63,819 nucleotides of DNA from CAYFPS01 sp964345075 (lineage in GTDB: Bacteria > CAIWAD01). The notes under the pieces were generated by a model. It worked only from the letters and a program-made list of their open reading frames with translations. It was not told the origin of the DNA and did no database searches. Numbering within the stretch: position 1 is the first letter of the stretch; each line of letters begins with the position of its first letter. Positions 16,781 to 26,688 of the stretch are shown in pieces. The stretch covers positions 1-63,819 of the forward strand of contig CAYFPS010000017.1 of NCBI GenBank assembly GCA_964345075.1, in the 5' to 3' direction. The position numbers and the translations under genes are program-made.

Positions 16781-18118
16781 ATGAACGGCCCCAGCAGTCT
16801 GAAAAGCAGCCGAGTCTTTCTTGACGGAGAGCTGCGCCCGGCTCGCCTGCACCTTTCCGCTGGCAGGATTGCACGGATCGAGCTTTCCAATCTGGCAGCT
16901 GACTCTGCAGGTCAGCTGGATCTGGGCGATGCCTGGATACTGCCCGGCATGATCGACAGTCAGGTCCACTTTCGGGAACCGGGCCTGGAGCACAAGGAGG
17001 ATCTGGCTACGGGCAGCCTGGCGGCTCTTGCCGGAGGCATGACCGCCTTCCTCGAAATGCCCAACACAAATCCGCTGACTGTGGACGAGGCTACGCTGGC
17101 AGACAAGGTCAGCCGGGCCAGCAATCGCGCCTGGTGCGATTTCGGCTTTTTTATGGGTGCCACTGCCGAAAACGCTGAAGACATGGCGCGGCTGGAGAAG
17201 CTGCCCGGCTGCTGCGGAGTGAAGATCTTCATGGGTAGCTCCACCGGTAGCCTGCTGGTGCCGGATGACGAAACCCTGCGACGGGTTTTGTCACACGGAA
17301 GGCGCCGGGTAGCCGTACACGCGGAGGACGAGGATCGTCTCAATCAGCTGAAAGCAAGTCTCGCGGCCGAGCATCCCCGTCAGCACCCGGTCCTGCGCGA
17401 TCCCGAATGTGCTCGACTGGCTGTATCACGGCTTCTAGCGCTGTCGGAGGAGACTGGTCGCGCCATTCATGTGCTGCACGTCAACAGTCTGGAGGAGATG
17501 GAGCTCTTCAGGCAACTGGCACCGGAAGTGATTGGCGAACGCGTCAGTGTGGAAGTCACGCCCCAGCATCTGTTGATGGAGTCACCGGCGTGTTACAACG
17601 ATCTGGGCAGTCTGGCGCAGATGAATCCACCAATACGCGAGGCTGAGCACCGTCTGGCACTTTGGCAAGCACTGAAAGACGGAATCATCACCTGCATGGG
17701 CAGCGATCACGCCCCGCATACGCTTGAAGAAAAGAGTCGGTCTTACCCCGCCTCACCTTCCGGCATGCCGGGCACGGAGACCCTTTTCCCGCTGATGCTC
17801 GATCAGGTCTTGCGTGATACAATTACTCTGCCGCATCTGGTGAATCTGCTTGCCACGCAGCCAGCCCGCTTGTATCACATCGAGGGCAAAGGAAAGATTG
17901 CAGAGGGTATGCGCGCCGATTTCACCATTGTGGATCCTTCGTATACGGGCAGGCTGGATCAGAAGCAGCTGCATAGCCGCAGTGGCTGGTCACCCTTTCA
18001 TGGCCGGGAACTTAAGGGTCGCGTCGAGGCAGTGATGCTTCGTGGCCGATTGGTTTTCAGGGATGGAGAAGTCATTGGCGATGCCTGTGGTCAGCCGCTT
18101 ACATACACGGATTGCTGA
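16781..18118 (+). CDS. pyrC: Dihydroorotase
   Basis: Third step of pyrimidine synthesis, cyclising carbamoyl-aspartate to dihydroorotate. 445 residues of the amidohydrolase fold. The metal motif reads DSQVHFREPG: position 61 is Gln where many dihydroorotases have the first His of HxH. Similar QVH forms occur in a recognised subgroup, so I do not call it inactive. The downstream features KIFMGSSTG, a His in AVHAEDE, HVLHVNSLEE and MGSDHAPHT are all present. Length and end (ARLYHIEGKGKIAEGMRADFTIVD) are normal. It is followed six bases later by the aspartase fusion. Confidence 0.88.
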   Translation: MNGPSSLKSSRVFLDGELRPARLHLSAGRIARIELSNLAADSAGQLDLGDAWILPGMIDSQVHFREPGLEHKEDLATGSLAALAGGMTAFLEMPNTNPLTVDEATLADKVSRASNRAWCDFGFFMGATAENAEDMARLEKLPGCCGVKIFMGSSTGSLLVPDDETLRRVLSHGRRRVAVHAEDEDRLNQLKASLAAEHPRQHPVLRDPECARLAVSRLLALSEETGRAIHVLHVNSLEEMELFRQLAPEVIGERVSVEVTPQHLLMESPACYNDLGSLAQMNPPIREAEHRLALWQALKDGIITCMGSDHAPHTLEEKSRSYPASPSGMPGTETLFPLMLDQVLRDTITLPHLVNLLATQPARLYHIEGKGKIAEGMRADFTIVDPSYTGRLDQKQLHSRSGWSPFHGRELKGRVEAVMLRGRLVFRDGEVIGDACGQPLTYTDC

Positions 18119-18124
18119 GGAATC

Positions 18125-19981
18125 ATGACAGAACATCTGCTCAAGAACGAGATTTTCCAGATTCTGGATGACGACGAAGCCGCACAGCTTGCTGATTTGA
18201 TGCATGAAGTGCGTGTTACAAAGGACGATATCGTTTTCCGTCAGGGCGAGCCGCGCCACCGCATGATTCTGATCAAATCTGGTGGAGTCCGCGTCAGCGA
18301 GCGTGTCGGTCAGCGCAATCAGTTTCTGGTTACCTATCACGCCGGACACTTTCTGGGCGAGGCGGCCCTGTTGGACGATAGCCCGCACTCGACCACAGCC
18401 CGAGCCACCATGGATAGCGTACTCCATGTGCTGGAGCGCGATGAGTTGATGGCTTTCCTCGATCGCAAGCCGGAGCTTGCATCACGGCTGCTTGGCCAGA
18501 TCGCCCGTGTCATCTTTCAGCGGATGAAAAAGGTCGGCATGTCGGCGCATGGCCCGTATGGTACGGGTGCCGTTCGCCGCGAGCACGATCTTCTGGGCGA
18601 CAAGGATGTGCCGGCCGATGCGTATTACGGCATTCAGACCCTGCGTGCCATTGACAACTTCCACATTACGGGCATTCCGCTGCATCACTTTCCCAACCTG
18701 ATCCGCGCACTGGCGCAGGTCAAGCAGGCAGCGGCCCGCGCCAATCAGCGGCTGGGGCTCCTTGCGGATGATCTGGCCGAAGCCATTGAAAAGGCCTGTG
18801 TCGAAATCGATGACGGCCAGCTGCATAATCAGTTTGTGGTCGACATGATTCAGGGTGGCGCTGGCACCAGCACCAACATGAATGCCAATGAGGTGATCGC
18901 CAATCGCGCGCTGGAGCTTTTGGGCGATGAGATGGGCAACTACAAGCGCCTGCACCCAAACGATCATGTCAACCTCAGCCAGTCCACCAACGACGCCTAT
19001 CCAACGGCCATTCGCCTTGCGCTGCTTTTGTCGGTGCGACCGCTGACCGACGAAATGGAATTGCTTGTGGAGGCCCTGCGCGAAAAGGCTCGCGCCTTCT
19101 CCCATGTGATCAAAATGGGGCGGACCCAGCTGCAGGATGCGGTTCCCATGACGCTGGGCCAGGAGTTCGAAGCCTGGGCCGTTACCGTGGAGGAGGACAT
19201 TGAGCGCGTGCGCGAAAACGCGCGCCTCTTTCTGGAAAGCAATCTGGGTGGAACAGCCATTGGCACGGGAATCTGCGCCGATCCGGATTACCCCTCCGAG
19301 GCACTTAAGGCCTTGCAGGAAGTCACGGGCATGGATTTCACGCTTTCGCCCAATCTGGTGGAAGCCTCCAGTGATACAGGCAGCCTGCTCATTTTCAGCG
19401 GCATCCTGAAGCGTGTCGCAGTCAAGATTTCCAAAGTCTGCAACGATTTGCGCCTTCTTTCCAGTGGCCCGCGCTGTGGTTTTGGCGAGATCAATCTGCC
19501 AGCCATGCAGCCGGGCTCCAGCATTATGCCGGGCAAGGTCAATCCCGTGATACCGGAAGTGGTCAATCAGGTGGCCTTTCAGGTGATCGGCAACGATCTG
19601 ACGGTGACCATGGCGTCAGAAGCCGGCCAGCTGGAACTGAATGTGATGGAGCCCGTGATTGTCTTCAATCTCTTTCAGTCCATGGCCATGCTGGAGCGCG
19701 GCTTCCGTGCCCTGCGCACACAATGTGTCACAGCTATCACGGCCAACGAAGAGCGCTGTCGGCAACTGGTTGAAAATTCCATCGGTCTGGCAACCGCACT
19801 ATTGCCGCACATCGGCTATGCGAATGCATCAAAGGTGGCCAAGGCCGCGCAGGAACAGGGGCGTTCCGTCAAGGACCTGGTGCTGGAGTTTGGCCTGCTT
19901 ACGGCTGAAGAACTTGAAGAAGTGCTGCAGCCGGATCGCATGGTAGCGCCGGTGCGCATCTCGCTCAGTCGCGGGCAGTGA
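18125..19981 (+). CDS. aspA: Fusion of a cNMP-binding domain with aspartate ammonia-lyase
   Basis: 618 residues. Residues 1-135 form a cyclic-nucleotide-binding domain (FRQGEPRHRMILIKSGGVRV, then AGHFLGEAALLDDSPHSTTARA). From about 148 on is a complete aspartase/fumarase-type lyase, with QGGAGTSTNMNANEVIANRA, VNLSQSTNDAYPTA and the catalytic loop GSSIMPGKVNP. The reaction is aspartate to fumarate plus ammonia. In the cNMP pocket the Arg that holds the phosphate in CRP is His88 here, so the ligand may differ or binding may be lost. GGSSIMP rather than a fumarase-specific feature, and NANE, favour aspartase, but fumarase cannot be excluded. It follows pyrC closely; both handle aspartate. Confidence 0.88.
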   Translation: MTEHLLKNEIFQILDDDEAAQLADLMHEVRVTKDDIVFRQGEPRHRMILIKSGGVRVSERVGQRNQFLVTYHAGHFLGEAALLDDSPHSTTARATMDSVLHVLERDELMAFLDRKPELASRLLGQIARVIFQRMKKVGMSAHGPYGTGAVRREHDLLGDKDVPADAYYGIQTLRAIDNFHITGIPLHHFPNLIRALAQVKQAAARANQRLGLLADDLAEAIEKACVEIDDGQLHNQFVVDMIQGGAGTSTNMNANEVIANRALELLGDEMGNYKRLHPNDHVNLSQSTNDAYPTAIRLALLLSVRPLTDEMELLVEALREKARAFSHVIKMGRTQLQDAVPMTLGQEFEAWAVTVEEDIERVRENARLFLESNLGGTAIGTGICADPDYPSEALKALQEVTGMDFTLSPNLVEASSDTGSLLIFSGILKRVAVKISKVCNDLRLLSSGPRCGFGEINLPAMQPGSSIMPGKVNPVIPEVVNQVAFQVIGNDLTVTMASEAGQLELNVMEPVIVFNLFQSMAMLERGFRALRTQCVTAITANEERCRQLVENSIGLATALLPHIGYANASKVAKAAQEQGRSVKDLVLEFGLLTAEELEEVLQPDRMVAPVRISLSRGQ

Positions 19982-20041
19982 TTTTGCCTTTCCCTCGGGA
20001 TTCGGCAACTTGAAAACCTTAACAAACAAGGGATTCCACCC

Positions 20042-20632
20042 ATGACTTTGGCCAACTGGCTGACCTTCGCCCGGCTGCTTTTAAGCCCGATCTTTGTGCT
20101 CGTCTTCATGCAGGAAGGCCTTTGGGCACGGATTGCAGCGCTGGCCATCGTTGTGATTTCCGAACTGACCGATGCCTTTGACGGTCATCTGGCGCGTTCG
20201 CGTGGCGAGGTTACGGACTTCGGCAAACTGCTGGATCCGCTTGCAGACAGCGTCAGCCGCATGAGCATCTTCATTGCCTTTATGGCGGTTGGTCTGATTC
20301 CCTGGTGGATGGTGCTTGTCTTCGTCTACCGTGACAGTCTGATTTCCACCATGCGCACGGTCTGCGCCTATCGTGGCGAAGTGGTCGCCGCCCGCTCCAG
20401 TGGCAAGATCAAGGCGATCATTCAGGCCACAGTGATCATCATCATTCTGCTTGCCCGCATTGTAACCGTGTTCATTCCGGAAACCCTTCCGGAAACTCTG
20501 GTGAACGAAACCGCCTGGTGGCTGGTTCTGCTGGCGGCGGCCTACACCCAGTACAGCCTCTTTGAATATCTGGCGGCCAACTGGAGTATTGTATCACAGG
20601 CGAGCCGTGCCGGAGGCAACAAGACCCGATGA
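20042..20632 (+). CDS. pgsA: CDP-diacylglycerol-glycerol-3-phosphate phosphatidyltransferase
   Basis: Inner-membrane enzyme of phosphatidylglycerol synthesis. 196 residues with four to five helices. The CDP-alcohol phosphotransferase motif is intact: Asp44, Asp47-Gly48, Ala51-Arg52, Gly61, Asp65 and Asp69 in DAFDGHLARSRG...GKLLDPLAD. A related CDP-alcohol enzyme is possible but the size and NWLTFAR start fit PgsA. It overlaps the following HAD gene by four bases. Confidence 0.87.
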   Translation: MTLANWLTFARLLLSPIFVLVFMQEGLWARIAALAIVVISELTDAFDGHLARSRGEVTDFGKLLDPLADSVSRMSIFIAFMAVGLIPWWMVLVFVYRDSLISTMRTVCAYRGEVVAARSSGKIKAIIQATVIIIILLARIVTVFIPETLPETLVNETAWWLVLLAAAYTQYSLFEYLAANWSIVSQASRAGGNKTR

Positions 20633-21420
20633 GCGTACGGCCCCTTGCCAGCTGGGAGCCCGCTGTCCCGATCCGCACCCTGTTCACGGATATTGATGAC
20701 ACCATTTCCAGCGAAGGGCGTATTCATGCAGCGGCCTACGCGGCCCTGTGGAAGGCGCACGATGCAGGTATCCGTGTTGTCCCCGTAACGGGCAGGCCCG
20801 CCGGCTGGTGTGATCACATTGCCCGCATGTGGCCCGTGCACGGCGTAATCGGCGAGAATGGCGGCCTGATCTTTCGCATGGTGAATGGTGCCATGCAGCG
20901 CTGGTTCCAGTACGATGATGCAACACGACTTGGTTTCAGACAGAAGCTGGAGAAGGTCCGCGAGGCGATCTTCAGCGAGATCCCGGAAGCCGGTATTGCC
21001 AGCGATCAGCAGTATCGCGAGTACGATCTGGCAGTAGATTTCTGTGAGGATGTATCACCTCTGCCTCGCGAGAAAGTGCTGCGGATTCAGCAGATCTTCG
21101 AGGAACATGGAGCCACGGCCAAAATCAGCTCGATCCATGTCAATGGCTGGTATGGTGACTTCAATAAGCTGAGCGCCGCGCGGCGCTACATGAGCGAGAT
21201 TCTGGGCCTCGATCCCGAGTCGGCGAAGGATCGACTTGCTTGTGCCTTCTCCGGTGACAGCCCGAACGACGAACCGATGTTCGGCTTTTTTCGTGATACA
21301 AGTATTGGTGTGGCCAACCTGGCAGACTTCCTGGACCTTGTCACAGACAAGCCTGCCTGGATTTGCCGTGGTCGTGGTGGTGAGGGATTCGCCGAGCTGG
21401 TGGATCACCTGACGGCCTGA
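20629..21420 (+). CDS. HAD-superfamily phosphatase (IIB type)
   Basis: 263 residues of the Cof/sucrose-phosphatase-like HAD branch. Motif I is DIDDT (nucleophile Asp21, acid Asp23), motif II is in VTGRPAGW, a Lys lies in FNKLSAARR, and motif IV is GDSPNDEPMF. Members dephosphorylate sugar phosphates such as mannosyl-3-phosphoglycerate or phosphoglycolate. The overlap with pgsA suggests coupled expression and perhaps action on a lipid or glycerol phosphate; for instance it could serve as phosphatidylglycerophosphate phosphatase, but that is only inference. Confidence 0.8.
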   Translation: MSVRPLASWEPAVPIRTLFTDIDDTISSEGRIHAAAYAALWKAHDAGIRVVPVTGRPAGWCDHIARMWPVHGVIGENGGLIFRMVNGAMQRWFQYDDATRLGFRQKLEKVREAIFSEIPEAGIASDQQYREYDLAVDFCEDVSPLPREKVLRIQQIFEEHGATAKISSIHVNGWYGDFNKLSAARRYMSEILGLDPESAKDRLACAFSGDSPNDEPMFGFFRDTSIGVANLADFLDLVTDKPAWICRGRGGEGFAELVDHLTA

Positions 21421-23571
21421 TCAGCGAACAAGCAGGCCCTTCACGCATTCCCTTGAGTCAGCCGTTTCAATCAGAATGAAGATCAGGCCACCGGCATGAT
21501 CCTTCAGGTTGATCATTCGGTCATGCCTGCCAGCGGGCAGTGATGCTTCGTGCATTTCTTCAAGCATGCGGCCCAGTGTGTCGTATACGGTGATACGCAC
21601 CTCACCGGCGTGTTGCTGCGTCCAGGTCAGCCTTGCTTCCGGGTTGAAGGGATTAGGGAAGAGGCTTGCCTCAAGAGTCGCCGGCAAGCGTCCACCTGGT
21701 TCCTCCAGCGACACCTGATCACTACCATGCAGGCGGTAGAGCGTTCCTCCCTCGCCAGCCACCAGGATACCCGTGTGACCCACATGCATGACGGCAGCAG
21801 GCGACTCTTCCAGTGACAGCGCATCCATCCAGTGCCCCGTGTACTCATCATCGGGCAGGCGCAGTTCAACAAGCTCATCAGGATCGCGGAATCCAGCAAT
21901 GGCCAGCCCGCCAGCATCACCCCAGATTTCGATCGAGCAGCTTGTGAGCTGGCCCTGGCGTTCAGGGTAGACGAAGGGCTGGCTCAGGCTGTCCGGTTGA
22001 TCGGCCTGCTGAAAGACGCTGAGGCGATCCGCCGCCACCAGCAGAATTCCTGACTCGGCCCCTGCATAATCAGCTTCGCAAACGGCCATGTCCGCGACTG
22101 CAGCAGGCAAGTTGATCGTCTCAATCAGTTGTGGCGCCAGCGGGTCTTCCACATTCACATGAAACAGTCGGCCATCGCTTGCGGACACAAAGAGCTGATG
22201 GCCGCACCAGACGGCCTGCTCCGGCACGCAGGAGAGATTGATCCAGCCGTGATGCAAAAGAAACCACGGGCTGCGATTGGCCTGCTTGATGGCCACGAAT
22301 CCCTCGGGAGTGACGTAGGCAATCAAGTCATCGGGACCCCAGGCCAGCAACCTGACCGGGTCTGTTGGGTGGACTCCTCGCAGGAGGGCCTCATGGTTCA
22401 CAATCTGGTAGTACAAAAGGCCAGCGTCGTGGCGTCCGCCGCATACCAGGCCATCGCGGACATCACCGCCTTCCACCGGCACAGGAAGAGCGATGCTCAG
22501 CTCTTCGGCGAACTCTGCCGGCTGATCGGGCGCCCCCAGCATCCATTTGCGCCAGCCAGATTGCTGATCCAGCATCCAGACACTCTGCTGATCGCTGGCC
22601 GAAGTGCTCGCCGGTTCGTCGAAAGCCAGTACCTGTGGCTGGGTGCGATTCAGGGCCAGCCGATCAAGCCGGATCTGCCCGGCCTCTTCACTTAATATGT
22701 GCAGACTGAAACCGCCCTGCCCTTCATCCACGAGCAGTGTATCACCACTTAGCACCAGCCTGCAGGCGTTACTGACCGTGCGCCACTGTCCCAGCAGCTC
22801 CGGCTCCTCATCTACAGGGAGATCGGCGACCAGCAAGCCTGCAGTCCCTGAGGCCAGAATCCAGCGTGTATCACGCCAGTGGACCATGTCGTTGACAGGA
22901 CTTTCCGGGCTCCAGTTGGCCCCGATTACAGGCTCGTTATTCGGGCCACGCTCGCAGATCTGTAATCCCGCCTGGCCGCGGCAGACAAAAAGCCGCTCGT
23001 CCTGACAGCTGATGGCTTCAGGCAGTTCGAAGGGCCAGTCGCTTTCCTCGTAAGGATAGCCCGCTTCTATCCGCTGCAGGCGCAGAACAGGATCCTCTCC
23101 TGCGCTATGCAGGAAGGACCAGACAAGACCATCACCAACTGTAAATGCCCGAATTGTGTCAGCCGGGGCCAATTGGATCCATGGCAAATTCATCTCAAGG
23201 TCCCAGATATTGTCTCCCGGAATGGCGATGTATCTCTCGAAAATCGCCGTACAGGGGCTTTGGAACCAGTCGTTTGCCTGTGGATAGCGGATATGCAGGT
23301 TTGGTGGCAAGAGGCGTAACACGCGCTCGGGATGGATCTGACCGTCAGTCCCGCCGCTAAGGCCTGTTTCGGCATGCTCCAGCAAAAGCAACTCACCATG
23401 AGAACTCAGCCGGTAGCGTCTCTCGTCTACATTCGTCAGCAACAAGAGCTCATTGTCTGCAAGATGAAAAGCCAGTGGCTCACAAGCCGGCAACTGTCCT
23501 GTCAGCTCCAGCCCCGGGGATGGAGGTGCAGTGCACAGCAGGCAGAAGAGTATGCTGGCCAGCGAAATCAT
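21421..23571 (-). CDS. Secreted repeat protein with FlgD/Por-type C-terminal sorting module
   Basis: 716 residues with a signal peptide. The body is rich in short beta segments (for example IASGTAGLLVADLP, LLVAADRLSVFQ, GILVAGEGGTLYRLHGS), compatible with a beta-propeller like LVIVD or YVTN repeats. The end has the sorting-module pattern: SLFPNPFNPEARLTW, VRITVYDTLGRMLEEM, LPAGRH and a final basic KGLLVR. Proteins of this build are secreted or surface-attached in FCB-group bacteria. No catalytic motif is seen. It overlaps the end of the M1 peptidase gene by four bases, so the two are co-expressed. Confidence 0.75.
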   Translation of the reverse strand: MISLASILFCLLCTAPPSPGLELTGQLPACEPLAFHLADNELLLLTNVDERRYRLSSHGELLLLEHAETGLSGGTDGQIHPERVLRLLPPNLHIRYPQANDWFQSPCTAIFERYIAIPGDNIWDLEMNLPWIQLAPADTIRAFTVGDGLVWSFLHSAGEDPVLRLQRIEAGYPYEESDWPFELPEAISCQDERLFVCRGQAGLQICERGPNNEPVIGANWSPESPVNDMVHWRDTRWILASGTAGLLVADLPVDEEPELLGQWRTVSNACRLVLSGDTLLVDEGQGGFSLHILSEEAGQIRLDRLALNRTQPQVLAFDEPASTSASDQQSVWMLDQQSGWRKWMLGAPDQPAEFAEELSIALPVPVEGGDVRDGLVCGGRHDAGLLYYQIVNHEALLRGVHPTDPVRLLAWGPDDLIAYVTPEGFVAIKQANRSPWFLLHHGWINLSCVPEQAVWCGHQLFVSASDGRLFHVNVEDPLAPQLIETINLPAAVADMAVCEADYAGAESGILLVAADRLSVFQQADQPDSLSQPFVYPERQGQLTSCSIEIWGDAGGLAIAGFRDPDELVELRLPDDEYTGHWMDALSLEESPAAVMHVGHTGILVAGEGGTLYRLHGSDQVSLEEPGGRLPATLEASLFPNPFNPEARLTWTQQHAGEVRITVYDTLGRMLEEMHEASLPAGRHDRMINLKDHAGGLIFILIETADSRECVKGLLVR

Positions 23572-26570
23572 TTGATGAGCATGACCTTCTGTGTTACAGG
23601 TGCAAGAGACTCGGTACTGTTTTGCAGCAGCTGCAGCTCCATCAGGTAGAGGCCGCTGGCAAGACCCTGCGGTGCCCAGCGCAGTTCGCTGTTACCGGCA
23701 GCCTGTGATGCAAGCTGCCACTCATCCACCTGCTGCCCCTTAAGATTGTAAACACGCACACGCAGATCGCCCGCTGCCGGCAAGGTGTAGTGCAAGGTTG
23801 TGACAGGGTTGAAGGGATTGGGCCATGCGCCATGCAGCTCGATCCCCGCTGGACGTGTTACAACTGCGGGATCGCTCAGGCTGGTTCCACCCAGACTCCA
23901 GTCGTAGAGTGTTTCCAGCATTTCTTCAAGCGATGTTCCGGTTCCGGTTGGTGATACACCTTCCAGCCCGAAGCCCATCACGATGTAGCCGCCATCACCA
24001 CACCAGAATTCTTCTGCGGCGTAGCCCGACGGCTGACTGAAATAGCTGATCAGCGGTGTGGAGCAGTCCACCATGGAGCTGATCACATCCATGTCATGCT
24101 GGTTGCCGGCACCGCCATTGAAGAAGAAGAAGAATTGATTGGCAAAGATGCTGCCCGCCGTTCCCTGTGCGGCTGTTCCGCTGTAATCGGGGGCAACGAG
24201 CTCCATGCCCAGATGCTCCATCAGCAGGGTACTGCCCTGAGCTTCAGCAAAATTCTGGCCGCTGAATACCCAGTGTCCACCTGCATTGACCGTGTCGTGA
24301 AAGAGCTGCCACTCGTTTTCGCTCAACTGGCGTTCGTTATCACCCGTGATCCAGACAATCAGACTGTATACCGAAAGATCGGCAGGCAGGGATTCCGGTG
24401 TGGCAAGATCACAGCCGCCAATGGCGTCGGCAGCATTGATCAGCCATTCCTCGTATGTATCACCGCCATCGTCATCCACCAGCAGCATGTCCGGGCTGCC
24501 CAGCGGCCAGGCGAAGCCATCTTCGATGTCGGCACCTTCCCAGTCGATGCTTAGCAGGAAGGAAGCCATGCCTGCAGAACCAGCCTCGGCAGAACCTTCA
24601 AAGGTGGCTTCAATGCTGCTTCCAAAAGCGATGCTTTCATAGCTGAGCGGGCTGTTGCTAATGACAACTTCATCGCGGAGGCTAAGAAGATTCAGGCTGA
24701 CATCTCCCGTTGCTCCGCCTGTATTGGAGACGATTACAGAGATCACAAAATCTTCACCATCGGGAATGCGATCCATTTCCTCTCCTGCCGTGTTACGCAG
24801 CTCGGCGCCGGCCACAATCAAGTTGCTGGCAGGAGGCGAAGAGAGCTCTTCAACCGCACTCAGCACCCAGTGATCCGGATCGAGTTCGACACTGACTGGT
24901 TCCATGGGCAGGCTCAGGCTGTATTGCTCGGCGGGCAGATGGTTCCAGATCACGCGAGTCTCCTCGCTGCCGTCTCCATAATGGATCAGCAGATCCAGCG
25001 GCATGGTGAAGGTCTGGTGAGTCGGAACTTGGGATTGAATCACGGAAAGCGTCATGCTCCAGTCTGTGCCCGTGTCCTCGGCAGTCCAGTGATACTGATA
25101 ACTGGGGCTGCGTTCGCCGAAAATCCATTCCTCAAAGAACCAGCCCAGATCATCCCCATGATGGGCTTCCATGAATTCGCGGAACTGATCCGTATCGGCC
25201 GTGCGGTGATACTCGCGCTCGTTGGGGCCCAGGTAATCATCCACAGCCTCCCAGAAGACCTCATCACCCATGACATGACGCAGCATGTGCAGGACCCACG
25301 ATGCCTTTGAGTAGCTGAGATTGCCATCAAAGATCACGTCGGTGTAGGGGTTCTCGACATAGATCGTGCCACCGCCGTAATACTCTTCGTAGGTCATGTA
25401 CTCGTGCAGGGCTTCCTGGCCCATATAATGCTCGAAGTAGAGCGCCTCGCTGTAAGTAGCCCAGCCCTCATTCAACCAGATGTGATGGAATGTGTCACAG
25501 GTGATCTTGTCGCCAAACCACTGGTGTCCCAGCTCGTGGGCGATCACGCTTTCGGAGTAGAAGCCCATGGATGAGCAGGTCTGATGCTCCATGGCTCCGC
25601 CCCAGGTATACTGGGCGTGTCCGTACTTCTCGTCGTGGAAGGGGTAAAGTCCGAAGCGGTCGGAGAGTGCGTCCAGCGCAAAGATGCCGGTGTTGAGCAC
25701 ATCCTGCTGTGTGCCGGTATTCAGGCCCCAGGACCAATCATGCATGGGCATGGAGACATCACCATAGTTCCAGGTGCTCTCCAGATGATTGTATTCCGTG
25801 ACACAAAGCGAGAGCAGGTAGGTGACCATCGGCCAGCGCTCGAACCAGGTTGTACTGCGCGTGCCATCACCATTGTCCGTGTCCGCTTCCAGCACACCGT
25901 TGCAAACAACCGTGTTGAAATCATTGGTCGTGACCGCAATGCGCATGGAGTCGGCCTTGTCGCGCGTATCGTCCTTGCAAATCCACCAGTGCCGCGCGTC
26001 ATAGGGCTCGGATTGTGTCGTGATTGTGTGAACGCTTTGTCCAGTCTGGACATTGGTGCGCCAGACGCTCAGTACGCCTTCACCTTCATAGTTGGCCAGA
26101 AAGTCAGCCGCAAGTACGTAGACCTGGCCTGCGGAAAGCGGGGCCAGTGGCTCAATCAAGAGCTCATCGTCAATGTGTGTCCATGGCACATCCTGCCCAT
26201 CGAGTCTCACGGCCTGAACAGTCATGTTCTCGCCAGCATTCAGGGAGAAGCTGAGCAGTTCTTCGGTCAGCGGGCTGAAGTGCATGCGCGTCTCGCCCTG
26301 CAGGAAATCTTCACCCTGAAAGACCTCGATGTCGATCTCGTAGTAGAGGGCGTCGTAATCGCTGAAGGCATCACGACTTTCCTGCAGAAGAGGGCTCTGG
26401 CCGCTTTTGGACAGGAGACAGGCCTGACGGGATTGTTCATGCAGGCTCGAGCTGGGTAGCTGGCTTAAGGGTTCGGGGCCTATCCAGCCTGTGACTTCCC
26501 GGGTACTTGCATTTGCCAGAAGGGGAAGGCCGACGAGGAGCATGCGAAGGCTGCGCTCAAAGGTATTCAT
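23568..26570 (-). CDS. Secreted M1-family aminopeptidase with C-terminal sorting module
   Basis: 1000 residues. After a signal peptide come the M1 N-terminal beta domain and a catalytic domain: GGAMEHQ (GAMEN-like) at about 324-330, zinc site HELGH (His345, Glu346, His349) and Glu368 in NEGWATYSE. Further on come a CARDB-like beta domain (about 590-680, NTGGATGDVSLNLLS) and an alpha/beta segment with MLLVDDDGGDTYE. The sorting module near the end has WPNPFNPVTTLHYTLP, RVRVYNLKGQQVDEW and GLYLMEL. It probably degrades peptides outside the cell. It is the upstream gene of a two-gene operon with the repeat protein and divergent from hldD. Confidence 0.9.
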   Translation of the reverse strand: MNTFERSLRMLLVGLPLLANASTREVTGWIGPEPLSQLPSSSLHEQSRQACLLSKSGQSPLLQESRDAFSDYDALYYEIDIEVFQGEDFLQGETRMHFSPLTEELLSFSLNAGENMTVQAVRLDGQDVPWTHIDDELLIEPLAPLSAGQVYVLAADFLANYEGEGVLSVWRTNVQTGQSVHTITTQSEPYDARHWWICKDDTRDKADSMRIAVTTNDFNTVVCNGVLEADTDNGDGTRSTTWFERWPMVTYLLSLCVTEYNHLESTWNYGDVSMPMHDWSWGLNTGTQQDVLNTGIFALDALSDRFGLYPFHDEKYGHAQYTWGGAMEHQTCSSMGFYSESVIAHELGHQWFGDKITCDTFHHIWLNEGWATYSEALYFEHYMGQEALHEYMTYEEYYGGGTIYVENPYTDVIFDGNLSYSKASWVLHMLRHVMGDEVFWEAVDDYLGPNEREYHRTADTDQFREFMEAHHGDDLGWFFEEWIFGERSPSYQYHWTAEDTGTDWSMTLSVIQSQVPTHQTFTMPLDLLIHYGDGSEETRVIWNHLPAEQYSLSLPMEPVSVELDPDHWVLSAVEELSSPPASNLIVAGAELRNTAGEEMDRIPDGEDFVISVIVSNTGGATGDVSLNLLSLRDEVVISNSPLSYESIAFGSSIEATFEGSAEAGSAGMASFLLSIDWEGADIEDGFAWPLGSPDMLLVDDDGGDTYEEWLINAADAIGGCDLATPESLPADLSVYSLIVWITGDNERQLSENEWQLFHDTVNAGGHWVFSGQNFAEAQGSTLLMEHLGMELVAPDYSGTAAQGTAGSIFANQFFFFFNGGAGNQHDMDVISSMVDCSTPLISYFSQPSGYAAEEFWCGDGGYIVMGFGLEGVSPTGTGTSLEEMLETLYDWSLGGTSLSDPAVVTRPAGIELHGAWPNPFNPVTTLHYTLPAAGDLRVRVYNLKGQQVDEWQLASQAAGNSELRWAPQGLASGLYLMELQLLQNSTESLAPVTQKVMLIK

Positions 26571-26688
26571 GATCTTTCCGGATTGTCTGTTTCAGCCCAA
26601 AAGAAGCTGTTTTTGGGGTCAATGCAAAGAAAGAAAGGGCCTGCAAAAGCCTTCAATTGTTAGCTTTTCGGCAAGCAAGGAGGTCAGC

